From: Xiheimicrobium sp033763395
GTDB lineage: Bacteria; Myxococcota; Myxococcia; Myxococcales; Myxococcaceae
Assembly (NCBI GenBank): GCA_033763395.1
Contig: JANRKQ010000086.1
Location: 38,507-102,506 of the forward strand
Direction of reading: 5' to 3'
DNA: 64,000 bases
The notes beneath the pieces are model-generated. The model saw only the letters and a program-made list of their open reading frames with translations, was not told the origin of the DNA and did not search any database. The position numbers and the translations under genes are program-made. Shown here piece by piece: positions 22,101 through 30,232 of this stretch (positions are counted from its first letter, which is position 1; each line of letters starts with the position of its first letter).

Positions 22101-25100
22101 GGCATCGTCTCGGGAGGCGGCACCACCCTCACCTATCGGCCCAACGCCAACTTCTTCGGCAACGACACCTTCACCTACACGGTGAGCGACGGGAACGGCG
22201 GCCAGGCGACCGCGATGGTGGCGATGCTGGTCAGGGCCGTGAACGACCCGCCCACCGCGGTGAACGACAGCTTCGGCGTCGTGGAGGGCTCGACCAACAA
22301 CAGCCTGAACGTGCTCCAGAACGACACCGGCGCGCCCGACGTCGGCGAGGTGTTGATCGTCACGGCCGTGACCGCGCCGATGAACGGCACCGCGACGGTC
22401 GCGCCGGGTGGAGCCTCGGTGCGCTACACGCCGAACGCCGGGTACAACGGCCCCGACTCGTTCTCGTACACCATCACCGATCCCGGCGGGCTGACGGCGA
22501 CGGCGCAGGTGCAGGTGACGGTGGGCCCGGCGAACGATCCGCCGGTGAACGCGGTGCCGATGGCGCAGACGGTGGCCGAAGACACCACCCTCGCCTTCAC
22601 CGCGCCGAACCTCTTCGCGGTGTCCGACCCCGACGCGGCGAACCAGCCGATCCAGGTGGCGCTGACGGCGACGAACGGCCTGCTGAACCTCGCGCCGGCC
22701 ACGACCGCGACGCTCGTCTTCACCGTCGGCGACGGCACCAACGACGCCACCATGACGTTCAGCGCCACGGTGCCCGAGATCAACACGGCGCTCGCGACCC
22801 TCACCTTCACGCCCACGCCCAACTTCAACGGCATGGCCACCGTGCGCCTGGTGACGAACGACCTCGGCAACACCGGAGTCGGCGGGGCGCAGACGGACTC
22901 CGATCAGGTCGCGATCACCGTGACGCCGGTGAACGATCCGCCGAGCGCCGTGGCCGATGCCATCACGGTGGCCGAGGACTCGACGAACAACGCCATCGAC
23001 GCGCTGGCCAACGACACGGTCGCGCCCGACACGGGCGAGACGCTGCGCATCACCTCGATCACGCAGCCGACGAACGGCATGGCGCAGCTCGTGATGGGCG
23101 GGGCCAGCCTCACCTACACGCCAGCCGCCAACTTCTTCGGCACCGACACCTTCGACTACAGCGTCACCGACGGCAACGGCGGCACCGCGACCGGCACCAT
23201 CACGGTGACGGTGCTCAACCAGAACGACCCGCCGACGGCCGTGCCCGACGTCTTCAGCGTGCCGCAGGACAGCGTCGACAACGCGCTCGACGTGCTGGCC
23301 AACGACACCTCGGCGCCGGATCCGATGGAGACCCTCTCGGTCGTCGTCACCTCGCCCGCTGCCAATGGCCGCGTCACCATCACGCCGAACGGCGCGCTTG
23401 TGCGGTACACCCCCAACGCTGGCTACATCGGGCCCGACAGCTTCACCTACACGGTGCGCGACTCGAACAACGGCATCGCGGCGGCCATCGTCAGCATCAC
23501 CGTCGGCGCCGACACCGACCGTGACGGCCTGTCGGACAACGACGAACTCGTCGCTGGCACCAACCCGAACGACCCCGACACCGACGACGACCTGCTCAAC
23601 GACGGGCTCGAGGTGAAGGTGTCGATGACCGACCCACTCGACGACGACGTCGACGACGACGGCCTGCTCGACGGCAACGAAGACGTGAACCGCAACGGCG
23701 TGCGCGAGATGAACGAGACGGACCCGAAGGTGGCCGACACCGACATGGACGGGCTCCTCGACGGGCTCGAGCGCGGCCTCACCATGCCGCAGGGGCGAAA
23801 CACCCGCCTCACCGTGTTCCGCCCCGACGCCGACCCCACGACGACGACCAACCCGCTGCGGCGCGACACGGACAACGGCGGTGACTCCGACGGCACCGAA
23901 GACGAGAACGCCAACGGCCGCATCGACGCGAACGAGACCGATCCGAACAACCCGGCGGACGACCGCGTCGACGCCGATCGCGACGGCCTCACCGACAGCG
24001 CTGAGCGCAACGCAGGGCTCGATCCCAATGACGGCGACAGCGACGACGACGGCGTGCTCGACGGCGCCGACGGCGTCACGGACACCGACGGCGATGGGCG
24101 CATCGACGCGGTCGACCCGGACTCGGACAACGACGGGCTCTTCGACGGCACCGAGGCGGGCGTGACGGAGCAGACGCTCAAGCCGCGCGAGACCGACGTC
24201 TCGAAGGGCTTCTTCGTCGTCGACGCCGATCCCAACACCACGACCAACCCGAAGGTGGCGGACTCGGACGGAGACGGGCTGACCGACGGCGCCGAGGACG
24301 TGAACAAGAACGGCCGTGACGACGAGGGTGAGACCGACGCCTCGAAGGCCGACACCGACGGTGACGCGCTCGACGACGGGCTCGAGCTGCGCGCCGACAA
24401 CAAGACGAACCCTGAGGTGGCCGACTCGGACGGCGACGGCCTCGCCGACGGGACCGAAGACGCGAACCGCAACGGCCGGGTGAACGACGGCGAGACCGAC
24501 CCGAACGTGGCCGACTCGGACGGCGGCGGGACCAACGACGGCACCGAGGTGATGCGCGGCACCAACCCGCTCGACAAGTTCGACGATCTCGAGGTGCGCG
24601 GCGGTGGCGGCTGCAGCCAGGCGCCTCCCGGGCTGCTGATGCTCGGCGTCTTCGCCCTCCTCGCGCGGCGGCGCCGGGTGGCCGGGGCCCTCGTCGTGTT
24701 GGTGCTGGCGCCGCTGGCGGCGTCGGCCCAGAGCGCGGTCAACACCTCGATCGACGTGCAGCGCTTCAAGCCGGCTGTCGGCAGCCAGGACTTCCTCAAC
24801 CTCGACTCGGCGCGGGTGGCGCCGCACATGACGCCGTTCGGGGGCCTGTTCATCGGGTACGCCGACGATCCGCTCGTGCTGGGCACGCCGGGCGGGAGCG
24901 ACGCGGTGGTGCGGCTCGTCGACTCGCTGACCTTCTTCGACGTCTCGGCGGGCTTCGCGCTGAAGGATCAGTTCGAGATCGCCCTCGGCATGCCGATGTC
25001 ACTGGCGGCGAGCCAGCAGGCGACCTCGCTCGACCCGGCGCTGGGCGGCACCATCGCAGGGTTCTCGGCGGGCGATCTGCGGGTGGTGCCGAAGTACGCC

Positions 25101-26159
25101 TTCTTTCCGCGCGACCGCGCGTTCCAGGTGGCGGCGACGCTGCCGATCTCTCTGCCCACGGGGAACCGGGCGGCCTTCCGGGGCGGTGGGCCCGTCATGA
25201 TCTCCCCGCGCGCGATGGCCGAGCTGACGCTGCCGATCTTGAGGCTGGTGGCGAACGTGGGCTTCAACTTCCGCACGTCGGAGCCGCGGCTGCTCAACCT
25301 GCGCGTCGGTCAGGAGTTCACCTGGGCCTTCGGCGGCGAGTTCCCCCTCTTCGGGAACCAGAACACGTTGCTGCTCCAGGTGTCCGTCACCGGCGCGGTG
25401 GGCTTCGCGAACTCGGGCGTGGCAGGCAACCCGGTCGACGCGCTCGCGGGCGTGAAGTACCGCATCGGAGACCGCTTCGCGATCGAGCTCGGCGCGGGCG
25501 GAGGCCTCACACGCGGCTGGGCTGCTCCCCGCTGGTTGGTGGTCGCGGGGCTCTCGTACCAGCACACGCCGCTGCCGCTCCCCGCGTCGTGGACGAAGAC
25601 CGACGAGGCGCCGAAGGCCGAGCCCACCCCCTCGCGCGAGACCGACACCTGGGCGGTGGCGAAGCCGGAGCCGGTGGCGAAACCTGCCGAGTCCCCGCCT
25701 GCAAAGCCGGCGGTGGCCTTCCTCGACGCCGACCGCGATGGCGTGGCCGACGCCGACGACAAGTGCCCCGCCGAGAAGGAGACGATCAACGGCGTGCAGG
25801 ACGGCGACGGGTGCCCCGACGCGGGTGAAGGCAAGGTGAGCCTCGTCGGCGGGAAGCTCCAGCTCCGCGCGAAGGTCGACTTCGTGTCGAAGAAGGCGCA
25901 GCCCACGCCAGCGTCCGAAGGCGTGCTCCGCCAGCTCGCGCTGCTGCTCAAGGCCAACCCCGAGAAGAGGGTGCGCTTCGACGTCTTCGTCACCGAGATG
26001 GACACGAGCAACGCCAACGCGGCGATGAGCACCGAGCGGCTCGAGGCGCTCACGAAGCTGCTGGTGGCCGAGGGCGTCTCACCAGGGCGCATCAAGGGCG
26101 TCGCGCACGGCATGGAGCGCCCGCTCGAGGCCAGCACCGTCGAAGTCGCGGTGTACTGA
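19170..26159 (+). CDS. Giant repeat-rich MYXO-CTERM lipoprotein fused in frame to an OmpA-type outer-membrane barrel
   Basis: The 2,329-residue frame starts with GTG after a strong AGGAG site. Residues 1-21 form a lipoprotein signal (lipobox LAAC, Cys21). A Gly-rich beta-strand domain follows to about 540, then two DUF11-type domains (about 545-790). Six tandem cadherin/Ig-like repeats follow (about 797-1447), each beginning near NDPP, and then many thrombospondin type 3 Asp-rich calcium-binding units (about 1448-1805). Next comes a MYXO-CTERM tail (GGGGCSQAPPG, Cys1815, one helix, RRRR). The frame does not stop there. A second signal-like helix (VAGALVVLVLAPLAASA, predicted cut before Gln1854) leads to a 476-residue module: beta-barrel strands, a Pro/Lys linker, a TSP3 unit (DADRDGVADADDKCP) and a degenerate OmpA-like C-terminus. 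Such halves would normally be separate genes. The first half resembles large adhesin-like proteins of gliding myxobacteria; function is inferred. Confidence 0.85.
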   Translation: MIRTSSWRVALACLAVPLAACTEAQLDRARPAQRTQPIVGQDGTFTVNGVVQLNEYTALAANAAAGATSISVTDATQLDSATFGPLAAGDLLMIYQAQGAAIDGSDSSAFGTVTALNGAGLHETIEVASVAGNTITLGNGCLGLRNGYAASGRTQVVRIPQFTALTVSMTGTVTALPWDGTRGGIVALHVRDTLTLQGTIDVAGLGFRGGQTDADAFPTPATDVAGFRAAAGSQGGEKGEGIAGFQSAYDAAGGRYGRGAPANAGGGGNAFRAGGGGGANATNTNLWSGQGVMEGTVIGFQAWQADPGRLLPTNTGGSAALANNAGGGRGGYSFSSSNQNAVATGPGAGAWGGNLRRERGGLGGRPLDPSATGRIFFGGGGGAGDGSQGEAGRGGAGGGLIYLMATSVSGAGALVANGAPGGNTTGTHRDSAGGGGAGGTVVVRATTLSGFSIAANGGEGGSQLISSGLDEATGPGGGGSGGFIATQGGTVTRSAAGGPGGTTTSNGLTEFPTNGATRGAPGNPTAVVSTVAGTQVVDIPLCLEPANLEATISNGVATSVPGTVTTYTVRIRNLGPGGATGARVINTLPGILTGASWTCVGTGGATCPASGTGSINALVTVPANQEVTFTVTATINPAATGTLVNTVSVFSPPIINDPNLLNNLATDTDTLSPRADLSLAVVANPSPVDEDANLTWTLTLTNAGESTATTVRVAFPLPPETTFISASGTNWSCSRMATTVTCSRGSLAPGVAEPITIVANVLLAGGTLAPMVSASSAVPDPVMTNNGVTVTTTVNPVNDPPVNTVPMTQTILEDSALVFSVGTGNPISVSDVDLGTGEITMTLTATAGTVSVAVVPNVTFLVGDGTDDLTVTFRGRLAPVLAALATVTFRPLADFNGTANLRVLSDDNGNSGNGGSRGDDDTVSIVVTPVNDPPTLGNDTFGVDEDSMTTLDVLFNDSSAPDGPETLTIVAVGSAMNGIVSGGGTTLTYRPNANFFGNDTFTYTVSDGNGGQATAMVAMLVRAVNDPPTAVNDSFGVVEGSTNNSLNVLQNDTGAPDVGEVLIVTAVTAPMNGTATVAPGGASVRYTPNAGYNGPDSFSYTITDPGGLTATAQVQVTVGPANDPPVNAVPMAQTVAEDTTLAFTAPNLFAVSDPDAANQPIQVALTATNGLLNLAPATTATLVFTVGDGTNDATMTFSATVPEINTALATLTFTPTPNFNGMATVRLVTNDLGNTGVGGAQTDSDQVAITVTPVNDPPSAVADAITVAEDSTNNAIDALANDTVAPDTGETLRITSITQPTNGMAQLVMGGASLTYTPAANFFGTDTFDYSVTDGNGGTATGTITVTVLNQNDPPTAVPDVFSVPQDSVDNALDVLANDTSAPDPMETLSVVVTSPAANGRVTITPNGALVRYTPNAGYIGPDSFTYTVRDSNNGIAAAIVSITVGADTDRDGLSDNDELVAGTNPNDPDTDDDLLNDGLEVKVSMTDPLDDDVDDDGLLDGNEDVNRNGVREMNETDPKVADTDMDGLLDGLERGLTMPQGRNTRLTVFRPDADPTTTTNPLRRDTDNGGDSDGTEDENANGRIDANETDPNNPADDRVDADRDGLTDSAERNAGLDPNDGDSDDDGVLDGADGVTDTDGDGRIDAVDPDSDNDGLFDGTEAGVTEQTLKPRETDVSKGFFVVDADPNTTTNPKVADSDGDGLTDGAEDVNKNGRDDEGETDASKADTDGDALDDGLELRADNKTNPEVADSDGDGLADGTEDANRNGRVNDGETDPNVADSDGGGTNDGTEVMRGTNPLDKFDDLEVRGGGGCSQAPPGLLMLGVFALLARRRRVAGALVVLVLAPLAASAQSAVNTSIDVQRFKPAVGSQDFLNLDSARVAPHMTPFGGLFIGYADDPLVLGTPGGSDAVVRLVDSLTFFDVSAGFALKDQFEIALGMPMSLAASQQATSLDPALGGTIAGFSAGDLRVVPKYAFFPRDRAFQVAATLPISLPTGNRAAFRGGGPVMISPRAMAELTLPILRLVANVGFNFRTSEPRLLNLRVGQEFTWAFGGEFPLFGNQNTLLLQVSVTGAVGFANSGVAGNPVDALAGVKYRIGDRFAIELGAGGGLTRGWAAPRWLVVAGLSYQHTPLPLPASWTKTDEAPKAEPTPSRETDTWAVAKPEPVAKPAESPPAKPAVAFLDADRDGVADADDKCPAEKETINGVQDGDGCPDAGEGKVSLVGGKLQLRAKVDFVSKKAQPTPASEGVLRQLALLLKANPEKRVRFDVFVTEMDTSNANAAMSTERLEALTKLLVAEGVSPGRIKGVAHGMERPLEASTVEVAVY

Positions 26160-26164
26160 ATTTT

Positions 26165-26305
26165 CAGCTCGACTCCGGCTTCGCTCACGCCGGTCGCCGC
26201 TGGGCTCCACGGTGACTCAGACACGGCAGGACGCCCAACCGCGCCCGCGCGTTCGCTCTCGCCTTCGTCTCACGGGCTCTCAGTTCGACTCCGGCTCCGC
26301 TCACG
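26165..26305. repeat. Pair of 25-bp near-identical repeats flanking a short gap between two convergent genes
   Basis: CAGCTCGACTCCGGCTTCGCTCACG (given in two parts: CAGCTCGACTCCGG + CTTCGCTCACG) occurs at 26165-26189. A copy with two mismatches occurs at 26281-26305, the latter overlapping the end of the Mce gene. Each copy can form a short hairpin with its own right flank (CCGGC/GCCGG and CTCCG/CGGAG). Between them a diverged third segment (CTTCGTCTCACGGGC) and a second shared motif (ACGGCAGGA) are seen. The pair may act as bidirectional termination signals; otherwise no gene is visible in 26160-26300. Confidence 0.5.
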
Positions 26306-27854
26306 GAGACGGCAGGAACGGCAGCAGCGAGCGCAGGTCGGCGTCGGTGAAGTACACGCCCGCGCCCACGAAGAAGTCGCGGCCCGAGATCAGCTTGTTC
26401 GTGAGCGTGTCGCGGTTCGTCGGGTTCAGCGCGTCGTCGATGCCCACCGTCACGTACAGGTGCTCGATGGGCGTGAAGCGCAGCGTGGCGCGCAGCCGCG
26501 GCAGGGTGAGGTTCTCGACCGAGAAGTTGAACGCGTCGACCTTCAGCACGAGCGCGTCTTCCAGCCAGCGCGAGTAGTAGAAGAACTTGATCGGCACGTT
26601 GACGTCGACGCCGATGCCGCCGGTCGACTCGATGATGCCGAGCCGGAACGTGAGGAACGAGTACCGCTTGGCCAGCTGCGCCGAGAACTTGAGCGTCTCG
26701 CGCGTGCGCACCTGCTTCTGCACCACCGGCTCTCCGGCCGACGGCGGGTTGTTCTGGATCAGCACCGTCTCGGACGACCCGCGCGGATCGTCGATGGCCT
26801 CGATGAGGTAGTACTTGTCGGGCTTGGGAATGAGCCGGCCGGTGATGAAGATCTTCGCCGCGCCCTGGTTCACCAGATAGTCGGTGCGAATGCCGAGCTC
26901 GAACTCGAGGTTCGTCAGCCGGCCCGCGAAGTCGGACACGTCGTCGATGGTGTCGGACAGCTTCTGGCCGAGCCGCTCGTTCGCCACCAGCGCGCCGACG
27001 GGCCCCTTCCCGTCCTTGATGTTCTTTGACACCTCTTCGACGTTCGAGAGGGTGCGGTCGAGCTTGGCGAGGGTCTCCTTCACGCTCGCGACGCCCGGCT
27101 TCACCTCGTCTTCGTTCTCGCCCACCACCTTCTTCACCGTGCCGATGACGTCGCGCACGTCCTTCGAGATCTGATCGAGGTTGGCCACGATGCTCGAGAT
27201 GCTGTTCTGCTCCTTGGCGGTGATGCGCCGAATGTCACCCGACACACCCTCGACGTTCGCGAGGATCTGCGCCAGCCGCTCGGAGGTGTCGCGCACCGTC
27301 TTGTCGACCGACGCCACCAGCGTCGTGAGGTTCGCGACGATCGACTCGAGCGAGGCCTGCCCCTTCTCTCCGCCGAGCACGTTGCGCAGCGACTTCGTCA
27401 CCTGCTGCACGTCCTGGGCGATGAGCTGGAGGCTGCCCATCACCGCCTCCATGCCCGGCGCGTCGAGCACGCTGACGATCTCGTCGCCGTTCTTCAGCGG
27501 CGGCTGATCCTCCGTCCCCGGCGCGAGATCGATCATGTAGTCGCCCAGCAGCGACTCGGAGCGCTTGGTGAGCGAGGCGTTGCGGCGAACGCCGATCTCC
27601 TTCTTGATTCGAATCGTCACCTTGGCGCGCAGGCCGACCAGCTCGATGCCGACGATCTCACCGACCGGAATGCCGGCGATCTGCACGCGGGACTTCTTGC
27701 CGAGGCCGCTGGCGTCCTTGAAGAAGGCGAAGACCTCGACGGCCACGTCCTCTTCCATGCCGCCCTTCTTCGAGAAGGTGAGGAACCCGAAGAGAATGCC
27801 GAGCGCGGCGATCACCAGCAGGCCGACGCGGAAGGGGGTGAAGACCTTCTTCAC
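26301..27854 (-). CDS. MlaD/Mce-family lipid-transport protein with C-terminal beta-rich extension
   Basis: The 517-residue protein has an N-terminal membrane anchor (FRVGLLVIAALGILFGFLTF) and the single MCE domain (about 35-120: GLGKKSRVQIAGIPVGEIVG, then KRSESLLGDYMIDLAPG). A long helical, probably coiled-coil, region follows (about 130-290). The last roughly 200 residues form a beta-rich part with DKYYLIEAIDDPRG, repeated amphipathic strands and a terminal GVYFTDADLRSLLPF. MCE rings carry phospholipids between inner membrane and outer membrane. GTG at 27854 (VKKVFTPFRVG) is preferred over GTG 27866 because AGGGTGGG lies about 7 bp upstream and family members begin there. The gene follows mlaF in the operon and is the last gene before a repeat-bearing convergent gap. 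The C-terminal part may be an outer-membrane or periplasm-spanning module (inference). Confidence 0.9.
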   Translation of the reverse strand: MKKVFTPFRVGLLVIAALGILFGFLTFSKKGGMEEDVAVEVFAFFKDASGLGKKSRVQIAGIPVGEIVGIELVGLRAKVTIRIKKEIGVRRNASLTKRSESLLGDYMIDLAPGTEDQPPLKNGDEIVSVLDAPGMEAVMGSLQLIAQDVQQVTKSLRNVLGGEKGQASLESIVANLTTLVASVDKTVRDTSERLAQILANVEGVSGDIRRITAKEQNSISSIVANLDQISKDVRDVIGTVKKVVGENEDEVKPGVASVKETLAKLDRTLSNVEEVSKNIKDGKGPVGALVANERLGQKLSDTIDDVSDFAGRLTNLEFELGIRTDYLVNQGAAKIFITGRLIPKPDKYYLIEAIDDPRGSSETVLIQNNPPSAGEPVVQKQVRTRETLKFSAQLAKRYSFLTFRLGIIESTGGIGVDVNVPIKFFYYSRWLEDALVLKVDAFNFSVENLTLPRLRATLRFTPIEHLYVTVGIDDALNPTNRDTLTNKLISGRDFFVGAGVYFTDADLRSLLPFLPSP

Positions 27855-27893
27855 AGGGACGCCCACCCTACCCGAATCACTCCGGCTTTCACG

Positions 27894-28652
27894 TCAGTTC
27901 TTCCCGAACCACGTCGAGAGGAACACCTTCACCGCGGGGTGCTCCGAGTGGCGCAGCTTCGAGGGGTGGCCCTGGTCGACGATGTTCCCCTGGTAGAGGA
28001 AGGCGATGTTGTCGGCGACCTTGAAGGCGCTCGCGATGTCGTGGCTGATGACGACCGAGGTGACGCCGAGCTCCTTCTTGGCGTCGAGAATCATCTCGTC
28101 GACGTAGTCCGTGGTGATCGGGTCGAGGCCGGTGGTTGGCTCATCGTAGAGCACGATCTTCGGGTCGAGCACGATGGCGCGCGCCAGGCCGACGCGCTTG
28201 CGCATGCCGCCCGAGAGATCGGCCGGGTACTTCTCTTCGACGTTCTTCAGGCCGACGATGCCGAGCTTCTCCTTCACGAGGGCGCGAATCTGCTCCTCCG
28301 AGAGGTCCTTCCGGTGCTCGCGCAGGGGGAACGACACGTTCTCGAACACGGTCATCGAGTCGAAGAGCGCCGCCGCCTGGAACACCATGCCGAACTTGCG
28401 CCGCATGCGCTCGAGGCCTTCGGGGCCGAGCGGCACGATGTCTTCACCGTCCACCACGACCCGCCCCGAGTCGGGCTTGAGCAGGCCGATCATGTGCTTC
28501 ATCAACACCGTCTTCCCCGAGCCGGAGCCGCCGAGGATCACGAGCGTGCTCCCGGCCGGGACGTCGAGGGTGATGCCCGAGAGCACGTGGTGCGACCCGA
28601 ACGACTTGTGCAGGTCGACGATCTGGATCATCGGCGGCGGCGCGGCGCTCAT
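27894..28652 (-). CDS. mlaF: ABC transporter ATP-binding protein, MlaF type
   Basis: The 252-residue cytoplasmic ATPase has Walker A (ILGGSGSGKT), a Q-loop (GMVFQAAALFDSMTV), the ABC signature LSGGMRKRVGLARAI, Walker B (KIVLYDEPTTGLDP) and a switch His (VISHDI). The AAALFDS Q-loop segment is characteristic of Mce/Mla importers. It powers the MlaE permease encoded just upstream. It begins 9 bp after the mlaE stop, and the Mce gene starts 39 bp after its own stop. ATG at 28652 gives the family length. Confidence 0.95.
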   Translation of the reverse strand: MSAAPPPMIQIVDLHKSFGSHHVLSGITLDVPAGSTLVILGGSGSGKTVLMKHMIGLLKPDSGRVVVDGEDIVPLGPEGLERMRRKFGMVFQAAALFDSMTVFENVSFPLREHRKDLSEEQIRALVKEKLGIVGLKNVEEKYPADLSGGMRKRVGLARAIVLDPKIVLYDEPTTGLDPITTDYVDEMILDAKKELGVTSVVISHDIASAFKVADNIAFLYQGNIVDQGHPSKLRHSEHPAVKVFLSTWFGKN

Positions 28653-28661
28653 GGCGTGGCT

Positions 28662-29483
28662 TCAGTGGAGGATGACGCCGACGAAGTAGTCGAGAATGAA
28701 GATGCCCAACGCCGACAGCACCATGGCCTCGGTCGTGGCCTGGCCCACGCCCTTGGCGCCCCCCGAGGCGTTGTAGCCCTTGAAGCAGGCGACGAGCGCC
28801 ACGTAGAGCCCGAAGACCGAGCCCTTGATCAGCCCTTCGGCGATGTCTTCGGGGTCGAGCCACTGCTGCGTGCGCGCGATGAAGGTGCCCGCCGAGACGC
28901 CCTTGACGGCGACCGACACGAAGTAGCCGCCGCCGATGCCGGCGAGGTCGAACACCATCACCAGCATCGGCACCATGACGAGCCCCGCCAGCACGCGCGG
29001 TACCAGCAGGTATTGAATCGGGTTGACGGCCATCGTCTCGAGGGCGTCGACCTGCTCGGTGACGCGCATCGTGCCCAGCTCGGTGCACATGGCGCTCCCG
29101 GCGCGCATCGTCACCATGAGCGCGCTGAAGACCGGCGCCAGCTCGCGGGTGATGGTGAGCGTCACCGTGGGCCCGACGAGGCTCTTCGCGTTGAACAGCT
29201 CGAAGGCGCGCGCCGACTGATGCGCGAACACCATGCCCGAGAACACGCCGGTGAGGGCGACGATCAAGACCGAGCCCACGCCCACGAAGTCGAGCTGAGC
29301 CATGAGGTTGACGACGCGGAACGGCGGCCGCACCGCCCAGCGCAAGACGTCCGCCAGCAGCGACGCCAGCCCGCCGATGTCCTCGACCGTCCGGGTGATC
29401 GACACGCCGACCGACTCCACCGCCTGCACCAGCGGGTTGGGGCGTTTGGGAGGCGGTTGCACCTGCGTGGTGTCGGTCGACAT
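28662..29483 (-). CDS. mlaE: ABC transporter permease, MlaE type
   Basis: The 273-residue inner-membrane protein belongs to the MlaE/Mce permease family: an amphipathic N-terminus, then about five helices. Conserved blocks are LVGPTVTLTITRELAPVFSA, RAGSAMCTELGTMRVTEQ and VDALETMAVNPIQYLLVPR. It forms the membrane core of the lipid transporter with MlaF and the Mce protein. It is the first gene of the mlaE-mlaF-mce operon and is divergent from the zinc-ribbon gene at 29597. No mlaB or mlaC homologue is adjacent, as is common outside the Gammaproteobacteria. Confidence 0.95.
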   Translation of the reverse strand: MSTDTTQVQPPPKRPNPLVQAVESVGVSITRTVEDIGGLASLLADVLRWAVRPPFRVVNLMAQLDFVGVGSVLIVALTGVFSGMVFAHQSARAFELFNAKSLVGPTVTLTITRELAPVFSALMVTMRAGSAMCTELGTMRVTEQVDALETMAVNPIQYLLVPRVLAGLVMVPMLVMVFDLAGIGGGYFVSVAVKGVSAGTFIARTQQWLDPEDIAEGLIKGSVFGLYVALVACFKGYNASGGAKGVGQATTEAMVLSALGIFILDYFVGVILH

Positions 29484-29596
29484 CGAAGGACACTGTAGCT
29501 GACGACCGCCCCGGCGTGGCCCTCGTCTGACGGGCGGCGAGGCCTGCGCTCCAGACGCTTGGGGCTTGCCATGGCCGCGTGCTACGGGCCTGCCGC

Positions 29597-30094
29597 ATGA
29601 CTCCGCTGAGCTCGATTCGTGTGGGCGGTGAGATCGACGCCCACTGCAACAAGTGTGAACTCAACCTGGCGCACACCATTCTCGCGATGGTCGGCACCTC
29701 GGTGAAGCGTGTGCAGTGCAACACCTGCGGCTCGCAGCACATGTACCGGGGCGAGCAGCCGCTGGTGAAGGCCCAGTCGTTCGCCGCGCCGAAGCGCGCC
29801 TCGACGCCCCGCACGCCGCGGGCCGAGACGAAGGTCGTCACCTTCGACGAGATCCTCAAGGGGAAGGATCTCACCCGCGCGAAGAAGTACTCGATTCGCG
29901 AGACCTACGTGATGGACGAGGTGATCGACCACCCGACCTTCGGGTTCGGCATCGTCACCGCGGTCCGGCAAGACAAGGTGGACGTGACGTTCAAGGTCGA
30001 GGTGAAGACCCTGGTGCACGGCAAGGGCGCGCCGGCGCCCCAGCCCGTGCCGGCCGCCGCGCCCGCCGAGCCCGCCGAGCCCTCGAGCACCTGA
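29597..30094 (+). CDS. Zinc-ribbon protein of unknown function
   Basis: The 165-residue protein has a four-Cys zinc ribbon near the N-terminus (CNKC at about 18-21 and CNTC at about 42-45). A basic Ala/Arg/Pro linker follows (KRASTPRTPRAETK), then a small beta-rich domain containing YVMDEVIDHPTFGFGIVTAV and DKVDVTFKVEVKTLVHG. The HPTFGFGIV segment resembles the SH3-like start of CarD-type domains, so nucleic-acid or RNA polymerase contact is conceivable but unproven. The C-terminus is a Pro/Ala tail. Its TGA overlaps an ATG (TGATG) that opens the displaced N-terminal part of the cupin gene, so the two were presumably translationally coupled. Confidence 0.75.
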   Translation: MTPLSSIRVGGEIDAHCNKCELNLAHTILAMVGTSVKRVQCNTCGSQHMYRGEQPLVKAQSFAAPKRASTPRTPRAETKVVTFDEILKGKDLTRAKKYSIRETYVMDEVIDHPTFGFGIVTAVRQDKVDVTFKVEVKTLVHGKGAPAPQPVPAAAPAEPAEPSST

Positions 30095-30232
30095 TGAACG
30101 TGGTCGACCTCGCCGCGGCGTTCTCCCAGGTGGCCGAGCCGTGGCGGCCGGCGATCGTGGCGACCTTGAACGGCCAGGACCGCGGTGGTGCGGCGCAGGA
30201 GGGTGAAGATGGCGCGCGGGTGGCTCGAGAGC
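30094..30232 (+). pseudogene. Out-of-frame N-terminal remnant of the cupin gene plus inserted bases
   Basis: From ATG 30094, 28 codons read MNVVDLAAAFSQVAEPWRPA and IVATLNGQ. This matches the N-terminus of single-domain cupins, whose consensus runs on as NGQ-xVKLVK. Here the matching VKVVKVHG is found from 30233, but in the next frame. About 52 bp (30181-30232, a multiple of three plus one) separate the two halves. In its own frame the N-terminal part runs into unrelated sequence to 30279. The inserted bases carry a ribosome site and ATG that now serve the C-terminal half. Confidence 0.65.

Noticed and set aside
21560..23510. Periodic DNA repeats that might be a CRISPR-like or tandem-repeat array
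   Set aside because: The periodicity is of about 90-130 codons, variable, and reflects protein-level cadherin-like domains in a continuous frame. There are no short identical repeats with unique spacers.
19170..24680. Assignment of the giant protein to the known adventurous-gliding protein AgmC
   Set aside because: The Gly-rich, DUF11 and cadherin layout is reminiscent, but I cannot confirm identity without a search, so no symbol was given.
21183..24827. Minus-strand frame of 1,214 codons opposite the giant surface-protein gene
   Set aside because: It is composed almost only of Arg, His, Gly, Val and Ala in a pattern mirroring the Asp/Asn/Thr repeats of the sense strand, and has no domain. 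It is a shadow of the cadherin and TSP3 repeats.
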